Shown here piece by piece: positions 33,141 to 43,262 of a stretch of DNA of 64,000 bases. Position numbers and translations under genes: made by a program. Numbering within the stretch: position 1 is the stretch's first letter; each line of letters starts with the position of its first letter. This stretch comes from Arundinibacter roseus (GTDB lineage Bacteria; Bacteroidota; Bacteroidia; Cytophagales; Spirosomataceae). Below the pieces are notes generated by a model. The model did no database searches, was not told the origin of the DNA, and saw only the letters and a list, made by a program, of their open reading frames with translations. The DNA lies in NCBI RefSeq assembly GCF_004348825.1, contig NZ_SMJU01000001.1, forward strand, positions 496,001-560,000, given 5' to 3'.

Positions 33141-36100
33141 GTGAAGGAGAACGATACAGGTAAACCAAGCATGGTACAGACTATACAAATACTATATATT
33201 CAGCAGACTCCACCCCCTCGGTTGGATGAGCTAATGCAGGAAGCTGCTCCTGAGGCAACTTTACAGTATCAGCAGGTACTTAATTTCCAGGAATTGCCTG
33301 ATACGGATGCAGCCCTGATTATTTGCTACCAAGAGGCCGCTATTACCAAAACAACTTTTGCATCAATTCCCCGGCAACTTCTGATAGCTGTACCGCTGAT
33401 TCTGATTACGCCTCATCCACAACCCTACATTCAGGAGCAGTGGCCCGCCTTTGGGTTTCAGGATTATCTTTCGCTCCACACAGCTACCGCATCTCAGGTA
33501 AAGGCTACGATACATGCTGCTTTGGGCCGGATTGCCTGTCTCAGGCAGTTGGCACAGGAGACAAATTCACAGGCTAAATCTACGGGCGAGCACACATTTC
33601 CTGGCAAAAGTACCCTTGAAGAACTTGTGGCAAGTATTTCCACCGAATTTATCAGCCTTCGAGCCGACGGACTGGATCGTACGATTGATAAATCACTGGA
33701 ATTGGTAGGCCGCGTAGTGGATGTCGACCGCGTGTACATTTTTCTCTATCATACCAAAGCAGCAACGATGAGCTGCATGTACGAATGGTGTGGGGAAGGT
33801 ATTTCGGTCGAAAAAGACAACCTCAAAGACCTTCCGATTGATCTTTTCCCCTGGTGGAATGCACAACAGCACCTGGGCAATATTATTAATTTATTTGAAC
33901 TTGACGATCTTCCGCCGCAGGCAGTTCAGGAAAAGGAGATTCTGGAAGCGCAGTATATTCTTTCCCTGCTGGTCATGCCGCTCACTTTTGAAGGCCGTGC
34001 CATTGGTTTTGTGGGCTACGATTCCGTGAAACATCACCGCCGGTGGGTTGAAAAGGAAATTCGACTGTTGAAATCTTTTTCAGAAATAATTTCAAACGCA
34101 CTCAAAAGGCGTGAATATGAATCTGAACTGAAAAAACACGGCTTTGAATCGATCTTTTTTGCTACGGTTGACCTCCACGCAATTCTGGATCATCAGGGCG
34201 AGTTTCTGATGGTAAATAAATCCTGGGAAACCGAACTATCTGAAAAAGAATTGGTTGAAAAATACATTTGGGATTTCCTTCCGTCGGTAGCAGCCGGGCA
34301 AATGAAGCAACAATGGCAGGAAATGCTCGACTTGTCGGAATCTCGGTTTCTGGTTACAGAATGGGTCGGAACTACCGGAGAAAAGCGACTCATGGAGTGG
34401 AAAATGGTACCCGACGAAAACTCCCTGGTTATTATGGTGGCCCGCGATATAACCACAAGGCAGGAAGTAGAGAATCAACTAGCGCTGGCCGGGGAGCGGC
34501 TCCGATTGGCTACACAGGCAGCCAAACAGGGCGTGTGGGAATGGGACATCAAAAACAATCATCTCATTTGGGATGAGTATATGTTTGAACTTTACGGGGT
34601 TCTGGAAAGTGAATTTTCATCAAACTTAGAAGATTGGCTTCTTACTATTCATCCCGACGATCGTGATGAACAGGTTCAGGAGGTCTCCAAAACGCTGGAA
34701 GACGGATTGGGCGTATTTGATACAGCCTTCCGAATTATCAAATACGGGGAAATCCGGCATTTGCTCGGCAAGGGCATGCTTTTATTCGATGAAAATAAAC
34801 AACCCGACCGGCTCATTGGTATCAACTGGGACGTAACCAATGAACATCTGACCCGGCAAAAGCTGAGACAGAGCGAGGAAAAATACCGCGCTCTGGTCAA
34901 CAACCTGAGTGAAGTCGTATTTCAGACTACGCCCGACGGCCGATGGGTATTTCTCAGTCAGGCATGGGAACGCTGCATGGGCTATGCGGTAGAAGATACC
35001 CTACAGCGCCAAGTGGAAGACTTTCTGATGTATCCCGAAGAAGACAGCCTGGGGCTACACCACCAAATTCAGACCATTAAAGATGAGCGCCTTCTGAACG
35101 TAAAAATTGAGGTGAGGTTTCGCCACAAAAACGGTCATAAGTGCTGGATGGAGGTCTTTGCCAACGCAATTGAGGAACAGGGAAAAGTGGTCGGAATTGT
35201 GGGTACGATGCTGGATATTTCGGCACAGAAAAAGGCACAAAAAGAACTTCATTTAACTGAACAGCGTTTCAGCGCCATTTTTCATTCGTCTATTCATTTC
35301 ATCGGACTTATGGAGCCCGACGGGCGAATGATTGAGGTAAACCAAACGGCTATGCGTTTTGCCGGCCATGCGGATGCAACGAGCATTATTGGCAAACCGT
35401 TCTGGGAAGGGCCGTGGTGGCGTCACAAGCCAGAACTTATTCAGCAACTTAGAAAGTCCGTAGAAGAAGCAGCTCAGGGAAAAACCGTACGCTATGACAT
35501 GGAGGTTATTGGCGTACACGATATCGTCCGTACCATCGACTTTTCGATCAAGCCCATGTACGATCAGGGGGGTAAGGTATACATGCTCATCCCGGAAGGA
35601 CGAGACATAACCGAAATTCTCCAAACCCAACAAAAACTGGCGACCAACGAAAATATACTTCGGGAACTTACCGAAAATGTAGATGAAATCTTTTGGGTAC
35701 ATTCCAAGCGTCCATTCAGGCTATTGTTCGTCAATCGAATGTATGAAGAAATCCTTGGCCGGACGCGTCAGGAACTTTATGACGACCCTCTTTCGTGCAT
35801 GGCCGATATTGCCGAAACACATCGCCAACTCGCTCAGGATACGCTCATGCGCTATGTTGCAGGTGAAAGCATAGACGAAGAATTTCTGATCGTTCCGCCT
35901 GCTCAGTCACCCCGTTGGATCAGACTCCGCACGTTTAACATTACCAATGAGGACGGACAAATCGTCCGGCAAATGGGCATAGCCACTAATATTTCGGATC
36001 GAAAAGAAAAAGAGCTGATGTTGCAAAATGCTCTTGAACAGGAAAAAGAACTGAACCGCCAAAAATCGCAGTTTGTGGCCACGGCTTCGCATCAGTTCCG

Positions 36101-36776
36101 GACACCGCTTACCTCCATTCAGTCGAGTGTAGAAATTCTAAAACTTTTGTCTAAACAGCAACTCAACAGCCCACCGGACCTCATTGGGCATTATTTGCAG
36201 GTCATTGAAGGAGAAATAATAAAATTCCGTGAACTCATGACCGACATTTTGACTCTTGGCAGCATCGAAAACGGAAAGGTTCCGTTCACACCCAATTATC
36301 ATCATGTGGTGCAGATATGCCGGGAAATTGTGGAATCTTACTTTATGCACGAGGAGGAATGCCGAATCGTGTGCCATTTCCCGGAGGAAGAAATTCCGAT
36401 ATTTTGTGATCAAAAACTAATTCGGCACTGCGTCATGAACCTGCTGTCCAATGCCGTAAAATTCTCCAACGGAAAAGTAGAGTTAACCATAGAATTTGAT
36501 GAAACAGAGGTTTCCATTCGTATTAAAGATCAGGGAATCGGAATCGATGAGCTGGAACTTCCGTTTTTGTTCGATTCCTTTTACCGGGCCAAAAACGCCA
36601 CCAATATTCAGGGGACCGGGCTGGGGCTAACCATCACCAAACAATTTGTAGAAATTCATGAGGGTAAGATATATGTAGAATCCGTTCTCAATCAAGGTAC
36701 TTGCTTTACCATTGTTTTGCCTATTCTGCCGATCCACGAAAACCCTCCGATGGATCAGTCTTTACTTTACGTATAA
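33141..36776 (+). CDS. Large soluble GAF/multi-PAS sensor histidine kinase
   Basis: A 1211-residue kinase with no membrane helix. The first 135 residues look like a divergent receiver-like fold. A GAF-like domain follows at about 155-320 (VDRVYIFLYHTKAATMSCMY ... FEGRAIGFVGYDS). Five PAS domains run from about 330 to 960. HisKA carries His984 in VATASHQFRTPLTSI. The ATPase domain has MNLLSNAVKFSNG, IKDQGIGIDELELPFLFDSF and GTGLGLTITKQF. The start is GTG 33141; an ATG at 33171 is an alternative. The receiver-kinase hybrid gene follows after 129 bases and is the likely partner. Confidence 0.93.
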   Translation: MKENDTGKPSMVQTIQILYIQQTPPPRLDELMQEAAPEATLQYQQVLNFQELPDTDAALIICYQEAAITKTTFASIPRQLLIAVPLILITPHPQPYIQEQWPAFGFQDYLSLHTATASQVKATIHAALGRIACLRQLAQETNSQAKSTGEHTFPGKSTLEELVASISTEFISLRADGLDRTIDKSLELVGRVVDVDRVYIFLYHTKAATMSCMYEWCGEGISVEKDNLKDLPIDLFPWWNAQQHLGNIINLFELDDLPPQAVQEKEILEAQYILSLLVMPLTFEGRAIGFVGYDSVKHHRRWVEKEIRLLKSFSEIISNALKRREYESELKKHGFESIFFATVDLHAILDHQGEFLMVNKSWETELSEKELVEKYIWDFLPSVAAGQMKQQWQEMLDLSESRFLVTEWVGTTGEKRLMEWKMVPDENSLVIMVARDITTRQEVENQLALAGERLRLATQAAKQGVWEWDIKNNHLIWDEYMFELYGVLESEFSSNLEDWLLTIHPDDRDEQVQEVSKTLEDGLGVFDTAFRIIKYGEIRHLLGKGMLLFDENKQPDRLIGINWDVTNEHLTRQKLRQSEEKYRALVNNLSEVVFQTTPDGRWVFLSQAWERCMGYAVEDTLQRQVEDFLMYPEEDSLGLHHQIQTIKDERLLNVKIEVRFRHKNGHKCWMEVFANAIEEQGKVVGIVGTMLDISAQKKAQKELHLTEQRFSAIFHSSIHFIGLMEPDGRMIEVNQTAMRFAGHADATSIIGKPFWEGPWWRHKPELIQQLRKSVEEAAQGKTVRYDMEVIGVHDIVRTIDFSIKPMYDQGGKVYMLIPEGRDITEILQTQQKLATNENILRELTENVDEIFWVHSKRPFRLLFVNRMYEEILGRTRQELYDDPLSCMADIAETHRQLAQDTLMRYVAGESIDEEFLIVPPAQSPRWIRLRTFNITNEDGQIVRQMGIATNISDRKEKELMLQNALEQEKELNRQKSQFVATASHQFRTPLTSIQSSVEILKLLSKQQLNSPPDLIGHYLQVIEGEIIKFRELMTDILTLGSIENGKVPFTPNYHHVVQICREIVESYFMHEEECRIVCHFPEEEIPIFCDQKLIRHCVMNLLSNAVKFSNGKVELTIEFDETEVSIRIKDQGIGIDELELPFLFDSFYRAKNATNIQGTGLGLTITKQFVEIHEGKIYVESVLNQGTCFTIVLPILPIHENPPMDQSLLYV

Positions 36777-36816
36777 AAATAGTTACACAATCGCACACTT
36801 TTAAAACATCCATTCT

Positions 36817-36847
36817 TTCCACACATTCCCAGGGGGTATGTGTGGAA
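36817..36847. promoter_or_regulatory. Perfect inverted repeat between the two kinase-related genes
   Basis: TTCCACACAT (36817-36826) and ATGTGTGGAA (36838-36847) separated by 11 bases. No T tract follows, so a protein-binding site or an RNA hairpin in the leader of the next gene is more likely than a terminator. Confidence 0.45.
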
Positions 36848-36905
36848 ACCCGTTTGTATGCATGTAAACTTAGTTAATTAGTACAATTAAAAATTCTCCA
36901 ACAAC

Positions 36906-38003
36906 ATGAAAGAGAAAATACTCATAATCGAAGATGAAAAAGTAATTCGTGAGAATGTAGCGTTTTTGTTAAACGCCTCCGGTTTTGAGGTTAGCACGGC
37001 ACCAAATGGCAGCGAAGGCATCAAACACGCCTCGCAATTTCAGCCCGATTTGATCCTGTGTGACATCATGATGCCCGAAATGGATGGCTTTGAGGTAATT
37101 GATCAAATTCGTCAAAATAAAGCTCTGGCCATGGTTCCCTTTATTTTTCTGACCGCCAAAAGTGAACTTTCGGATATGCGCAAAGGCATGATTTTGGGCG
37201 CCGACGACTACCTGACCAAACCCTTCACACTCGAAGAATTGCTGGGGGCCATCGAAGCCCGGCTGCGCCGTCGCATTGTCATTGATCAGGTCGTTCAGCA
37301 ACGCATTCAGCATATTTACAACAACCTCAACAATAACTCGACCCATGAATTTAACACCTCGCTCAACAGCATCATGGGGTTCACGGAGTTTCTGAAAGAC
37401 CACTACCCAACCCTGGATGAGAGCGAGATTCAGGAGATGTTTGACATGGTGCTGGTCTCATCCAATCGTTTGAAGCGCAACCTGGAAAGCCTCATGATGT
37501 TTTCTGAAATTCAGGCACTCACTTCTTCACCAGACACACCAATTCCTTCCTTAGGAACAAGTACCATCAATCAGAATTTTGTACAGACGGTCTGGCAGGA
37601 AGTTTCGCATTCTTTCGAAAACGTTCATCCTGCGTTTGAGCTGCATGTAGAAGAAGCTGATTTGCCATTGGATGCGCGATTTCTAAAAAAAATTCTGGTA
37701 GAAGTATTCGACAATGCGATTCGTTATGCCCAATCGGAGCCCGTTGTACAGGTTACAGGGCGTCCTACACTAGCGGGCTATTTACTTTCGATTCAGGATA
37801 ACGGGCAGGGATTTGAAGAGGAAGAGCTGTCAAAAATCCTTCCTTTTCACCAGTTTGAGCGTGTCGTTCAGGAAAAACAAGGCCTTGGGCTAGGGCTCTA
37901 CCTCAGTCGATTACTCATAGAAAGCATTGGCGGAAGTTTAGTCATTTCAGGTAAAACAGACGGAGAAACCCAGGTGCAGCTTTCGTTTCCCCGCACATCC
38001 TGA
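36906..38003 (+). CDS. Response regulator receiver fused to a C-terminal histidine-kinase module
   Basis: A 365-residue protein. The receiver (1 to about 122) has the acidic pair in IIEDEKV, phospho-acceptor Asp53 in LILCDIMMPEMDG, Thr83 and Lys105 in DDYLTKPF. A HisKA-like helix follows with His147 in STHEFNTSLNSIMGF. The ATPase domain has VEVFDNAIRYAQ, IQDNGQGFEEEEL and GLGLGLYLSRLL. Order is receiver first, kinase second, so phosphorylation of the receiver may gate the kinase. It probably takes phosphate from the large kinase upstream. There is no DNA-binding domain. Confidence 0.9.
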   Translation: MKEKILIIEDEKVIRENVAFLLNASGFEVSTAPNGSEGIKHASQFQPDLILCDIMMPEMDGFEVIDQIRQNKALAMVPFIFLTAKSELSDMRKGMILGADDYLTKPFTLEELLGAIEARLRRRIVIDQVVQQRIQHIYNNLNNNSTHEFNTSLNSIMGFTEFLKDHYPTLDESEIQEMFDMVLVSSNRLKRNLESLMMFSEIQALTSSPDTPIPSLGTSTINQNFVQTVWQEVSHSFENVHPAFELHVEEADLPLDARFLKKILVEVFDNAIRYAQSEPVVQVTGRPTLAGYLLSIQDNGQGFEEEELSKILPFHQFERVVQEKQGLGLGLYLSRLLIESIGGSLVISGKTDGETQVQLSFPRTS

Positions 38004-38113
38004 CCTTGAATTAAACCAAAAAGCTTTGGGGAAAATCGACCGGCAAAACCGCAAGTTTCGGATTGTGAGCCTTTGCGCAGGGCTGTATCTTTGCTGAAAA
38101 TCCTGTTGTAAAA

Positions 38114-38989
38114 ATGGAAGAGCCCCAAAGCTATTTGGCCGATTATCAGCGCATCGAAAAAGCCATTCGTTTCATAGAGTCCAACATCAAAAATCAGCCG
38201 GGCTTACGGCAAATTGCAGAGCACGTAGGGCTGTCAGAATTTCATTTTCAGCGGTTGTTTACCCGTTGGGCAGGCACGAGTCCGCATCGGTTTTTACGTT
38301 TTCTTACCAAAGAATACGCCAAACAACAGCTGGCACAATCGGCCAACCTGCTCGACGCCACGCTCGAATTGGGCCTTTCGAGTCCCAGCCGTCTGCATGA
38401 TCTTTTCGTAACCTACGAAGCCATGACTCCGGCTGAGTTTCGGGCGCTGGGCGAGGGCGTCACGATGCGCTACGGCCTGCACAACACGCCTCTGGGCACT
38501 TGCCTGATGGTGGTCACGGAGCGCGGCCTTACCGACCTTCGGTTTTTGGATGAGGCTGAATCCGGCGAAACAGCGCTACAAAACCTGCAGACCGAATGGC
38601 CGCAGGCCCGTTGGCTTGCCGACCCGGGCGCCGGCCTGCCCTACCTCCAACCGCTTTTTGACGTCTCTTCATCCGCTCAAACCCCTTTGCCGCTGCTGCT
38701 TAGGGGAACTAATTTTCAGATCAAAGTCTGGGAAGCGCTGCTACGGATTCCGGCCGGAAAACTCGTCAGCTACGACGACATAGCCCGTACTATCGGACAG
38801 CCCACCGCAAGCCGGGCTGTTGGTACGGCAATTGGCAGCAACCGCATTGCCCTGTTGATTCCCTGCCACCGGGTGCTTCAAAAAACCGGTGGATTGGGTG
38901 GCTACCGCTGGGGTACGGCTCGCAAACTGGCATTGATTGGCCGGGAGGCTGGCCAACTCGCAGAAATCTCTGATCCTGAATTGTTCTAG
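38114..38989 (+). CDS. AraC-type HTH fused to O6-methylguanine-DNA methyltransferase (Ada-like)
   Basis: A 291-residue repair protein. Residues about 10-110 are an AraC HTH (LRQIAEHVGLSEFHFQRLFT). Residues about 120-285 are an Ogt/Ada methyltransferase domain with acceptor Cys251 in IPCHRVLQKTGG and DNA-binding segment TASRAVGTAIGSN. The N-terminal Ada zinc domain that senses methylphosphotriesters is missing, so regulation by that route is not expected. It removes alkyl groups from guanine. It stands alone between the receiver-kinase gene and typA. Confidence 0.93.
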   Translation: MEEPQSYLADYQRIEKAIRFIESNIKNQPGLRQIAEHVGLSEFHFQRLFTRWAGTSPHRFLRFLTKEYAKQQLAQSANLLDATLELGLSSPSRLHDLFVTYEAMTPAEFRALGEGVTMRYGLHNTPLGTCLMVVTERGLTDLRFLDEAESGETALQNLQTEWPQARWLADPGAGLPYLQPLFDVSSSAQTPLPLLLRGTNFQIKVWEALLRIPAGKLVSYDDIARTIGQPTASRAVGTAIGSNRIALLIPCHRVLQKTGGLGGYRWGTARKLALIGREAGQLAEISDPELF

Positions 38990-39176
38990 CTTTTATACAA
39001 CTCTCGGTTTTCACGAAACAGGCTAATTCAAAGTTTTTTTTGTATCTAATTATCATACAAAAAAACATTATTTATGTGTGTACCTTCTTTTTTGTACTTC
39101 TTTTAGTCAGATGAACGTTTTTTCGTTGTTTACGATTATTTAATTGTAAAAAACTGTTATTCAGGTAAAAAGTCCG

Positions 39177-39184
39177 TACTTTTG
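39177..39184 (+). promoter_or_regulatory. Consensus -7 promoter element of typA
   Basis: TACTTTTG, an exact TAnnTTTG match, giving a leader of about 75 bases before typA. Confidence 0.6.
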
Positions 39185-39266
39185 CGGTTTGTTTTGCAGT
39201 AAATAACCGAAGCTCGGTGTATGACCTCTGCGAACTAAAAATATAAACTGTTGACTTTAAAAAGAG

Positions 39267-41081
39267 ATGCAATCCATTCGTAACATCGCAATTATTGCGC
39301 ACGTTGACCACGGTAAAACCACATTGGTTGACAAAATCATTCACGCTTCCAAGCTGTTTAGAGATAATCAGGAATTTGACGACCTGATTCTGGACAACAA
39401 CGATCTGGAACGTGAACGTGGCATTACTATCGTTTCCAAAAACGTGTCAGTTCGCTATAAAGATGTAAAAATCAATGTAATAGATACACCGGGCCACGCC
39501 GACTTTGGTGGAGAAGTTGAGCGTGTACTCAAAATGGCCGACGGCGTGTTGCTGCTTGTAGATGCCTTTGAAGGACCAATGCCACAAACCCGCTTTGTAC
39601 TAGGCAAAGCAATTGAGCTTGGATTGAAACCTATCGTGGTTGTAAACAAAGTAGACAAAGAAAATTGCCGCCCCGAAGAAGTTCAGGAAAATGTATTTGA
39701 CCTGATGTTTAACCTCGGTGCTTCGGAAGACCAGCTAGATTTTGTAACTGTATACGGCTCTTCCAAGCAGGGCTGGATGGGGGCCGACTGGAAAACTCCA
39801 ACGGATAACATTACGTTTTTGCTCGACACCATTATTGAGCAAATTCCATCTGCGCCAATCAACGAAGGTACTGCCCAAATGCAGATTACCTCCCTTGATT
39901 ATAACGCTTTCGTTGGCCGGATTGCCATCGGGCGTGTGTTGCGTGGCACCATGAAAGAAGGGGTGCAAATGACGCTTTGCAAAGCAAATGGCGTGATGAA
40001 AAAGGTAAAAGTAAAAGAACTGCAAATTTTTGAAGGACTGGGACGTCAGAAAGTGTCGGAAGTAGGCGCCGGAGATATTTGCGCCGTAACGGGCATCGAC
40101 GACTTCGAAATCGGTGATACGCTTGCCGATGCCGAAAACCCCGAAGCGCTGCCCCGTATTGCGGTAGACGAGCCAACAATGAACATGCTCTTTACCATCA
40201 ACAACTCTCCGTTCTTTGGTAAAGAAGGCAAGTTTGTTACTTCACGCCACCTGCGTGACCGCCTGATGAAAGAAACCGAGAAAAACCTCGCTCTCCGCGT
40301 AGAACAAGCCGGAAGCGAAGATAAATTTTTGGTTTATGGCCGGGGTATTCTTCACTTGTCAGTACTGATCGAAACGATGCGTCGCGAGGGCTACGAATTG
40401 CAGGTAGGTCAGCCACAGGTACTTTTCAAAGAAGACGAAAACGGACAGCGCCTCGAACCAATCGAAACGATGGTTGTCGATGTGCCTGAAACAACAGCTG
40501 GTAAGGTAATCGAACTGGCCACTCAGCGCAAGGGTGAACTGCTCGTGATGGAGCCCAAAGGTGATTTGCAACACCTGGAATTTGAAATCCCATCACGCGG
40601 GTTGATTGGTCTGCGCTCTAACGTACTGACAGCCACGCAGGGAGAAGCCGTGATGACACACCGCTTCAAAATGTTTGACGCGTTCCGTGGTCCGATTGCC
40701 GGCCGGAACAGCGGCTCAATTATTTCTAAGGGAACAGGCATGGCTACGGGCTATACCATTGATAAATTGCAGGATCGCGGTCGCTTCTTTGTTGATCCGG
40801 GTGAAGAAATTTATGGTGGACAGGTGGTTGGTGAGCATAATCGCCCGAACGACATCGTGGTAAATTTGCAGGAAGCTAAAAAACTGACCAACATGCGGGC
40901 TTCGGGCTCAGACGACGGGCTGCGTATTGCTCCGAAAATCAACTTTTCTCTGGAAGAATCCATGGAATACATTCAGAAGGATGAATACCTGGAAGTAACT
41001 CCACAAAGCATTCGGATGCGGAAAATCTTCCTGGAAGAAACTGATCGCAAGCGGAACGCCGGAAAGCTTGAACTCGTGTAG
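39267..41081 (+). CDS. typA: Translational GTPase TypA/BipA
   Basis: A 604-residue ribosome-binding GTPase of the EF-G group. G motifs are [10 protein letters not shown] (11-20), the switch [19 protein letters not shown] and NKVD. The C-terminal domain contains [20 protein letters not shown] and [17 protein letters not shown], specific to TypA. It assists 50S assembly and translation under cold or stress. A consensus promoter and a strong terminator make it a single-gene unit. Confidence 0.97.
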   Translation: MQSIRNIAIIAHVDHGKTTLVDKIIHASKLFRDNQEFDDLILDNNDLERERGITIVSKNVSVRYKDVKINVIDTPGHADFGGEVERVLKMADGVLLLVDAFEGPMPQTRFVLGKAIELGLKPIVVVNKVDKENCRPEEVQENVFDLMFNLGASEDQLDFVTVYGSSKQGWMGADWKTPTDNITFLLDTIIEQIPSAPINEGTAQMQITSLDYNAFVGRIAIGRVLRGTMKEGVQMTLCKANGVMKKVKVKELQIFEGLGRQKVSEVGAGDICAVTGIDDFEIGDTLADAENPEALPRIAVDEPTMNMLFTINNSPFFGKEGKFVTSRHLRDRLMKETEKNLALRVEQAGSEDKFLVYGRGILHLSVLIETMRREGYELQVGQPQVLFKEDENGQRLEPIETMVVDVPETTAGKVIELATQRKGELLVMEPKGDLQHLEFEIPSRGLIGLRSNVLTATQGEAVMTHRFKMFDAFRGPIAGRNSGSIISKGTGMATGYTIDKLQDRGRFFVDPGEEIYGGQVVGEHNRPNDIVVNLQEAKKLTNMRASGSDDGLRIAPKINFSLEESMEYIQKDEYLEVTPQSIRMRKIFLEETDRKRNAGKLELV

Positions 41082-41107
41082 GAAACTATCAGGTCATATA
41101 TTTTAAT

Positions 41108-41147
41108 AAAACGCTGTCGGGGCTTCAAAATCCTGACAGCGTTTTTT
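41108..41147 (+). terminator. Rho-independent terminator of typA
   Basis: Stem AAAACGCTGTC (41108-41118) with GACAGCGTTTT (41135-41145), extended by G-T/G-C pairs, followed by T. The A run on the other side allows use by the convergent NUDIX gene as well. Confidence 0.85.
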
Positions 41148-41149
41148 TA

Positions 41150-41590
41150 TTACTCCACATAGGGCTGATCTATTTTACCCAAATAGGTACCGACGGGCTT
41201 ACCTTCCAGAAAAGCCCGGATTTCCGGCCCCACATTGGGGTACATATGAGTACTGAGCAGCTCCGAAAGCGAAAGCCATTTTACGTCCAAAGCACTCGTG
41301 TGCTCCGGATTCAGTACAGGCATACCCGCAATCAGGTGTACCAGAAATATGGCATGCAGCGCATCCTTGCGGCCGTCTTCTCCGATTACTTCTCCACAAA
41401 GCACAAGTTGATCTACCTCCGTCTCGATGCCCAATTCTTCCCGCAATTCCCTCACAATCACTTCCGAAAGGCTTTCTCCTGGGTCAGGATTTCCACCGGG
41501 CAGGGCATATACGTCTGTGTCGCCGTATCGGTATTTCATCGTCAGCACGCTATTCCGTTCTATAATCAGGGCACAGGGTCTTACTCGCAT
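41150..41590 (-). CDS. NUDIX hydrolase
   Basis: A 146-residue protein. The NUDIX box runs from GGNPDPGESLSEVIVR through ELREELGIE, with all of the G-x5-E-x7-RE-x2-EE-x-G residues in place. It hydrolyses a nucleoside diphosphate linked to another group; the substrate cannot be told. It starts MRVRPCALII and is convergent with typA. Confidence 0.9.
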   Translation of the reverse strand: MRVRPCALIIERNSVLTMKYRYGDTDVYALPGGNPDPGESLSEVIVRELREELGIETEVDQLVLCGEVIGEDGRKDALHAIFLVHLIAGMPVLNPEHTSALDVKWLSLSELLSTHMYPNVGPEIRAFLEGKPVGTYLGKIDQPYVE

Positions 41591-41858
41591 AGGATATTTT
41601 ACTTGTTAAATCAGAATGAGTGAAAACTGAATAATATTCAATGCTATAAATAGGAACATTATCCGCAGAATTCAACGTTTAAAATTATTTTTTTCAAATC
41701 AATAATTCTACACCAGGGTAAGTCTACACTTGTTTTTATTGTCTAAAAAAATCATGAAACAGCGCTCATGAAGCCGTAAACAGCTTCTTTGGCTCAGGCA
41801 AGTAGAGTTTAACTACTACATTCTTTGGCTTTCAGCTTTTACATAACCTTCTATCTTT

Positions 41859-42581
41859 ATGAAAAAAATTTCCTTTCTGATCTGCTTATTCAGCTTTCTG
41901 ATTCTTACTTCTCAGGCAGCTCCCGTTCGGGATGCTATTCTGGTTTTTTCAAAAACCAAAGGCTTTCGGCATGCGTCTATTCCGGCAGGAAAGCGGGCGC
42001 TCATGAAACTTGGAACTGAAAATCGGTTTCGGGTCGATACTACCGAAGATGCTTCGGCTTTTACGCTCGAAAATTTGAAAAAATATAAATCTGTAATTTT
42101 TCTAAGCACAACCGGCGATATTCTAAACCCTGAGCAGCAAGCTGCGTTTGAAGCCTACATTCGTGGCGGCGGTGGCTTCATGGGGATACATGCGGCAGCT
42201 GATACGGAGTACGATTGGCCCTGGTACAATAAACTGGTTGGCGCCTATTTTTTGCATCATCCCAAACAACAAAATGTCGATATTGACGTCTGGAACAAGA
42301 CGCACCCTGCCACAAGTTTTTTGCCCAATCGCTGGCGGCGATTTGACGAACTTTATAGCTACAAAAGCATTCAACCCGGCATTATTGTGCTGGCCACGCT
42401 GGACGAAGGCAGTTACGAAGGTGGTCGTAATGGACGGATACACCCGTTTATCTGGTACCACGAGTTTGAAGGAGGTCGTGCTTTTTATACCGGTGGCGGC
42501 CACACCGATGAGTCATTCGAAGAACCGCTTTTTGTCCGGCATTTGCTCGAAGGAATCAAATGGACAATGAAGAAGAAGTAA
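41859..42581 (+). CDS. ThuA-domain secreted protein
   Basis: A 240-residue protein with a signal peptide (MKKISFLICLFSFLILTSQA). The ThuA (trehalose-utilisation-like, class I glutamine amidotransferase fold) pattern is clear: ILVFSKTKGFRHASIPAG, FEAYIRGGGGFMGIHAAADT, WYHEFEGGRAFYTGGGHTDES. ThuA proteins in this phylum are exported and probably act in sugar or glycoside breakdown; the reaction is not established. A TATCTTTA box lies against its start codon. Confidence 0.9.
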   Translation: MKKISFLICLFSFLILTSQAAPVRDAILVFSKTKGFRHASIPAGKRALMKLGTENRFRVDTTEDASAFTLENLKKYKSVIFLSTTGDILNPEQQAAFEAYIRGGGGFMGIHAAADTEYDWPWYNKLVGAYFLHHPKQQNVDIDVWNKTHPATSFLPNRWRRFDELYSYKSIQPGIIVLATLDEGSYEGGRNGRIHPFIWYHEFEGGRAFYTGGGHTDESFEEPLFVRHLLEGIKWTMKKK

Positions 42582-42600
42582 GAGACGCAACAGGTTGAAA

Positions 42601-42637
42601 AAAGCGTAGAAACGAAATTTTTTCGTCTCTACGCTTT
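42601..42637. terminator. Bidirectional terminator between ThuA and gmhA genes
   Basis: A 17-base arm AAAGCGTAGAAACGAAA pairs with TTTCGTCTCTACGCTTT (one mismatch) around a TTT loop, between two convergent genes. Confidence 0.8.
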
Positions 42638-42641
42638 GGTA

Positions 42642-43226
42642 TTATTTTTCAACAACCATCTTTTCAATCAGCAAAATAAAAATGTGAATCACCTTAATAT
42701 GTATTTCCTGAATCCGGTCGGCGTAGCCACTATGCGGCACCCTGATTTCTACATCGGCCATTCCGGCTAGTTTTCCTCCATCTTTACCAGATAAAATCAC
42801 CACTTTCATTCCTTTTTGGCGAGCCGCTTCTACTGCCCGGATAATGTTGGCTGAATTGCCGCTCGTACTAATTCCCAACAGCACATCGCCGGCTTGTCCC
42901 AGGCCTTCTATAAATCGGGAAAAAACGTATTCATAGCCAAAGTCATTGCTGACGCAGCTTATGTGGCTTGGGTCCGAAATAGCAAGGGCCGGCAAAGCGC
43001 GGCGGTTGTCGCGGTAGCGACCCGAAAGCTCTTCGGCAAAATGCATCGCATCACAGTGCGAGCCGCCATTGCCGCAGGAAATAATTTTACGATCCTGACC
43101 AATCGCCTCGGCCATAAGCGTAGCGGCTTGTTCGATGACCTGACTATTGGCTGGATTTTGCAGGAAGTCATCCACGACCTGGCGGGCTTCGGTAAGCTCC
43201 TGTTGAATGATAGCTTGATATGTCAT
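42642..43226 (-). CDS. gmhA: D-sedoheptulose-7-phosphate isomerase
   Basis: A 194-residue SIS-domain enzyme, close to E. coli GmhA in length and motifs: [52 protein letters not shown] and [12 protein letters not shown]. It makes heptose 7-phosphate for the LPS core or other heptosides. The Wzi-like capsule gene ends 36 bases upstream on the same strand, fitting an envelope polysaccharide theme. Confidence 0.95.
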   Translation of the reverse strand: MTYQAIIQQELTEARQVVDDFLQNPANSQVIEQAATLMAEAIGQDRKIISCGNGGSHCDAMHFAEELSGRYRDNRRALPALAISDPSHISCVSNDFGYEYVFSRFIEGLGQAGDVLLGISTSGNSANIIRAVEAARQKGMKVVILSGKDGGKLAGMADVEIRVPHSGYADRIQEIHIKVIHIFILLIEKMVVEK

Positions 43227-43262
43227 GAAGTAGTTGATAGCTGCTGTACGCAGGAATTTTGA

